The notes beneath the pieces are model-generated. The model ran no database searches. It worked only from the letters and a program-made list of their open reading frames with translations, and was not told where the DNA came from. From positions 63,101,251 to 63,165,250 of the forward strand of contig CM056994.1 of NCBI GenBank assembly GCA_029891345.1: a stretch of DNA of 64,000 bases. Reading direction: 5' to 3'. Positions 60,509-64,000 of the stretch are shown here, in pieces. A program made the translations under genes and the position numbers. The stretch's first letter is position 1, and each line of letters opens with the position of its first letter. Source of the stretch: Dryococelus australis (Eukaryota; Arthropoda; Insecta; Phasmatodea; Phasmatidae).

Positions 60509-60724
60509 CCATACTGGCCGTTTGTGGAGTACACTCCAACGGTCCCGCCTCTTGCTCAGCCCAGACTGGCATTCCTGGCCCCTGAGTATGCACTCACCAT
60601 GAGCCACTCTCCTGCCAGTGATATCTTCTCCTTTGGCATGCTGATGTACTGTGTGTTCAACGAGGGACACCTACTGCACAACTGTGACGGTGACTGGGCG
60701 GCCTTCAAGCGGAGTGCCTCTGAG
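60509..60724 (+). CDS. SCYL2: SCYL2 coding exon 5 (pseudokinase C-lobe)
   Basis: 216 bp, 72 residues, phase 0. The acceptor AG is at 60507-60508 (TTAACAG). It encodes PYWPFVEYTPTVPPLAQPRL, AFLAPEYALTMSHSPASDIF, SFGMLMYCVFNEGHLLHNCD and GDWAAFKRSASE. LAPEY is the APE motif of the activation-segment end, and SDIFSFGMLMY contains the conserved Asp of helix F. Y.VFN.G after this is typical of SCYL2. The donor GTTTAC at 60725 is weaker than the others; the frame would stay open a short way past it, so the end could differ by a few codons. GC-rich codon use stands out from the AT-rich intron. The remaining exons (HEAT repeats, C-terminus) are beyond the window. Confidence 0.93.
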
Positions 60725-61942
60725 GTTTACATCACTCATGTGTTACTTTGTCCTAAGTTAGGATAATTCCTTCGGGGCGACCCTTTTTTTTTTATGCTTG
60801 ACCTTGCAAGAGGCAGCACAGTATGCTAATTGTACTTATTGGTAATGGAGAGCATAGTTTCACTTCATGGTAGAATACTGCAAGGTGTTGCATGTGGGAA
60901 ATTCATACTGAATAGGTCTGTAACAAGCAGATATGCAAGACTTTCCAGTAGGCGACAAGAGAAAAATGATAAAGTCAGGCTCATTTACATTTCAGTTACA
61001 CTAATAATGTTTTTGAAATTTTATTGCACTAGTGTGTATGAATTTAATTCAGAAAGATGTAACCTATTTCTGAGTTAGTTACAGAAATGTTTTCTGTGCA
61101 TGTTTGTGCTTTATGATAATTCCTTTGGTTTAGCCAATGAATCACTTAGTCTCTGTATATGTTTTTGTCCATTTTTGTGACGCAATTCTTGCTAATAGGA
61201 TTCGAGACCACATTGTGGTAAAAATTTATAATTAAATGTATTTCCATTTTTTTGTGACTTTTTTGTTTGGTAAAAAAAATTAAAGTTTTTTTCCAAGTAA
61301 TTTTAATGTGATGTTGGAGATAACATATTTTTAACACAAAGAAATCACTACAGCCAAGATATTATGTTGTTATTTTAATAAATATGTCATAATTTAAAAT
61401 TGTAGATTTCGTCCTCATCGTCATAAAAGATTTACTATGTGTGCATCAATATTTACTCAACAAATTAAGGGGTGATCATCTTGGGTTACTAGGGAAAGAT
61501 TTTAGTTATACTTGATTTAAAGCTTTAATATTTTGTTCTAATTGCTTTTCTTTTGATGTATTCTGAGTATACAGTACTTAGCATTTATACAACTACAAAA
61601 ACAAGAGTGAGCATCTTATATATTTGAACTAATAGAAAAGAGTCACACTTTACGGTTTAATTTTTTTCCTGACACAGATGTTGAATTTTTGAGAGAATGT
61701 GGATTTTCATTTGGTTATTACCTCAAAAGACTAATTTGAATATGAATTTATAGAAAAAATACGTCATTGAAACCCAAATTATTATATTTCCTTTTTCAAT
61801 TTTGCTAGTCTTGTTTTAGTAATAGAATACAATTTTCGCCACATCTACACAGAATCTGAGTCACTCAGCCGAGTTGCTAACAAGAGCTTCGACAAATTAC
61901 GTACAACAAAGTAATTACGGGGTACAAGGGTTACACAAATTA
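60725..61942. other. SCYL2 intron 5, start, nothing recognised
   Basis: AT-rich sequence without supportable coding or repeat structure. Confidence 0.6.
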
Positions 61943-62132
61943 CAGTAAAACCCTCTTAAGAAGTTTTCTGTTCAGAAGTTTTCTGTTAAGAAGTTTTTCT
62001 GCTTAATAAGCTTTAAAAAGTGTGCACTTTGTCTGTTATTAATATAAAATTTTACCCTTTTAAGAAGTCTTCCTGCTTAATAAGAACACATTTTTCAGTA
62101 TTTTTCTGAAACGTCTTAACAGGGTTTCAGTG
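61943..62132. mobile_element. 190-bp pogo-like MITE
   Basis: The ends read CAGTAAAACCCTCTTAAGAA and, from the right, CACTGAAACCCTGTTAAGAC. TA precedes the left end; the right flank has lost it. The interior repeats TTAAGAAGT and TGCTTAATAAG words. CAGT(G/A)AAACC ends are common in pogo/Tigger-derived MITEs. Confidence 0.65.
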
Positions 62133-62399
62133 AACGTTAAAATGACACTCACAAGAATACAGTAAATGTACGTATTTTACTATATGTAATGAGTAAAACA
62201 TGGTGATACCTCACTAACGCCTAAATGAATTAAAATGGAAGCTACCTAGATTTAAAACTGGCGAAGGTGACCTGTGCAAGAGCTAGGTGTGATAATTAAT
62301 GATAACCTGGTATTACTATAACTAGCACATATGACAATGCCTAGTCTAAATGGCACGTTTTCTGAAGCAACCTAATCAAGTTCAATTACTGGACTGGTA

Positions 62400-63500
62400 A
62401 CTGAAGTAACGTGGACGTTCATAAGGGACATCGCCGTGACCTGCTACCACGGGAATCTCTGGAAGTTTACCCGGTGGGTGGAAGAAGCAGAGGGATGTCT
62501 TTGGGAGCCTCTGGATGATGTTGAACAGCAGCAGTAGGATCTGTTGGGTGGCTGCTGGCTGTAGCTACGAAGTCGAGAGTCTCAGGATCCATTTTCCAAA
62601 ACGTGTTCGCAAAGAGATGTAGTGGTCAGTGCCCTTAAGATAGTTTATCTGGCCATTGCAAGCTGGGAGAGAAGGGTGTTTGACCACTTACCGTGCAGAC
62701 TGTAGACATGCCATAATTTAGAAGCGGGTTCGTTAAGCGTCCTAGTGTTTAGTACCCATAAGAAAGTTCTCTGGCCTTCGTAAGCTGGGAGAGAGAGTTT
62801 GCAACCACTTACTTCTACTGCCACCCTCTTTCTATCACAAGCTGGAGGGTGCAGCAACTGGCCAGAGCCAGGGTTGGCTCTTCCTTTTAAACTAAATTTC
62901 CAAGCCTGGTTGGCTCTCAGAGAGGTGCAGGGGTGGTTAGCCTCTCTCATAAGGGGCTGTTTATTCTGTCTCTGAAGGGGTGCCTTTCATTTCTTATTAC
63001 CTTGGCTGGAGGCATTGACGTTCCTTACCGCCTCAGTGAGAGGCTGGATGCTGCTGGAGTAGACTGGGTGCTGCCCTCCAGTGGTAAACCGAGGCACTAG
63101 CTTGACCTTCCTGGAGGGTAGGGATATCTCAGCCAACAGTAATATTCCAGGTCAGGGGTAGGGCGACAGCGTGGTGGCTTCTTGGAGTTTCTTGGCGAAC
63201 AGTACAATTTCAGGCCATGTGTCTATAGTTTATAACTTGACGTGCGCCAATGTACTTTGTTGGCACAAGTCCCGTTGTAATACTGGGGGGGGGGGGGGGG
63301 GGTCTAGACGCCCCGTTATGAGCAGCGTGCTCGAAGGTGGGACGAAGTCGGTGAGTAGAGCACGCATTCCCAAAGTGCAAAATGTATCATGCATCAAGGT
63401 AATGATGTAGATGAGTAGTACACATCATCACAAAAACAGAGCAGCAGGACAATTACATGTGGATCTGTGGTGAGCCGTCCGGTCATTTTAAATAGCGTCG
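62400..63500. repeat. GC-rich block with diverged tandem units
   Basis: A GC-richer patch in intron 5. Two units with CTGGCC...GCAAGCTGGGAGAGA...CCACTTAC begin near 62640 and 62762 (offset about 122 bp). Another pair, CAGCCAACAGTAATATTCCAGG (split here as CAGCCAACAG and TAATATTCCAGG) and GGCGAACAG..CAATTTCAGG, lies near 63130 and 63195. A run of about 18 G lies at 63284-63301. It resembles the LTR-like blocks in composition, but no TATA box or ends were found. Confidence 0.5.
62467..62592 (-). CDS. Short ORF (41 aa) starting MDPETLDFVA, unknown
   Basis: The ATG lies in a good context (AAAATGG) and opens MDPETLDFVATASSHPTDPT, AAVQHHPEAPKDIPLLLPPT and G before TAA. The composition is acidic and proline-rich and does not look like translated AT-rich DNA. 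It could be the start of a retroelement gag or a small leader ORF. No homology is claimed. Confidence 0.25.
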   Translation of the reverse strand: MDPETLDFVATASSHPTDPTAAVQHHPEAPKDIPLLLPPTG

Positions 63501-63529
63501 CACCCGCTCACACTACGGTACATGCTGCA

Positions 63530-64000
63530 ACTTAGTCTAGCATGGTGTCTAACAGATGCCAGATGTTGTCCTGAGGTAGATGGGCTTATAATTGTGGGAT
63601 GGTTTATACAAAATCCTTTATACCATGGCACAGCGACAGCTGACGGTTCAACTGGTCTCACACATGCTCAATTGAGGACATGACCTATACGACAGTCAGG
63701 CAGCAATCATCCTGCTGGAATATCGCACCTGGGATCCCAGCCAGAAACGGGAGCAGAGGGGGGCGTAGGACTTCATTCACATTCTCGCTGGGCCATCAAT
63801 ATTTTGTGTAACACGACAGGAGCGAAGAATAGGCTATCGTAGGCTATGGTTCCCCAGACCATAATCCATAATGCTAGTTGGGGGGGGGGGGGGGGAAATG
63901 TTAGCCAGCTGTACAGTGAGGTTGGGATTGTGGCAGTCACCAGGGCACTCCACACTTAGGTGCAGTGATTATCAGTTCCCAGAAAGAAACAGCAGTCATC
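63530..64000 (-). pseudogene. Decayed Tc1-type transposase, partial
   Basis: Tc1/mariner transposases cut and paste the element at TA sites. On the - strand from the window edge inward there are pieces in shifting frames: CFFLGTDNHCT then VWSALV, then MVWGTIAYDSLFFAP with AQRECE, and further on blocks resembling SIEHVCE and SLCHG. This is the usual order of the C-terminal half of a Tc1 transposase (R.CL...D.R.RVWR, VWG.I.YD.R..L, ..Q.DNA..H, S.DL.PIEH.WD). A G run of about 17 bases and several stops break it. The N-terminal half is beyond the window. Confidence 0.7.

Overview
This is nuclear DNA from an animal, most likely an arthropod and probably an insect with a large, AT-rich, transposon-filled genome. 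The evidence is one spliced gene with ordinary GT-AG introns of 16-21 kb, tRNA-derived SINEs, Tc1/mariner, pogo-like, hAT-like and TTAA-type elements, and a Ty3/gypsy-type retrotransposon. I cannot name the species. Nothing bacterial was seen: no operons, ribosome binding sites or CRISPR arrays.

The only host gene I can support is SCYL2 (SCY1-like pseudokinase 2, a clathrin-coat-associated protein) on the + strand. Five coding exons are visible: 5492-5618, 23162-23366, 44263-44407, 44591-44740 and 60509-60724. Their phases fit together and they encode the first 281 residues, which is most of the pseudokinase domain. The HEAT-repeat and C-terminal parts lie beyond base 64000. A splice-acceptor-like sequence just before the first coding exon suggests an upstream non-coding exon, and a CpG cluster near 4.4-4.5 kb is a candidate promoter.

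The rest is mobile and repeated DNA. Region by region: 0.9-1.8 kb, hAT-like repeat; 5.9-8.3 kb, long-terminal-inverted-repeat element; 8.85-9.17 kb, SINE-like sequence with 51 A residues; 12.8-15.1 kb, LTR-like segment with an ORF and TATA box on the - strand; 17.8-18.4 kb, broken unknown coding sequence (-); 18.4-19.0 kb, G/C-run tandem repeat; 19.2-21.1, 28.8-30.9 and 40.3-42.3 kb, three copies of a 1.9-kb LTR-like repeat; 21.3-21.9 kb, palindrome enclosing a tandem array; 23.7-25.0 and 33.0-33.8 kb, one 38-bp minisatellite split by an 8-kb insertion with pogo-type ends; 25.9-27.1 kb, two TTAA-flanked elements back to back; 39.2-39.4 kb, SINE with a perfect 11-bp target duplication; 43.6-44.0 kb, hAT-like MITE; 51.3-59.5 kb, decayed gypsy-type retrotransposon (-); 61.9-62.1 kb, pogo-like MITE; 63.5-64.0 kb, decayed Tc1 transposase (-).

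Three observations deserve most attention. First, the gypsy-type element carries two tandem PHD-like zinc fingers at the start of its gag region. Second, its long LTR-like leader carries an ORF with a diverged relative at 13.2-13.5 kb, and both sit about 1.4 kb downstream of the same TATA box. Third, the 38-bp minisatellite repeats a perfect tRNA-type A box in about 50 units and was later cut by the pogo-like insertion.
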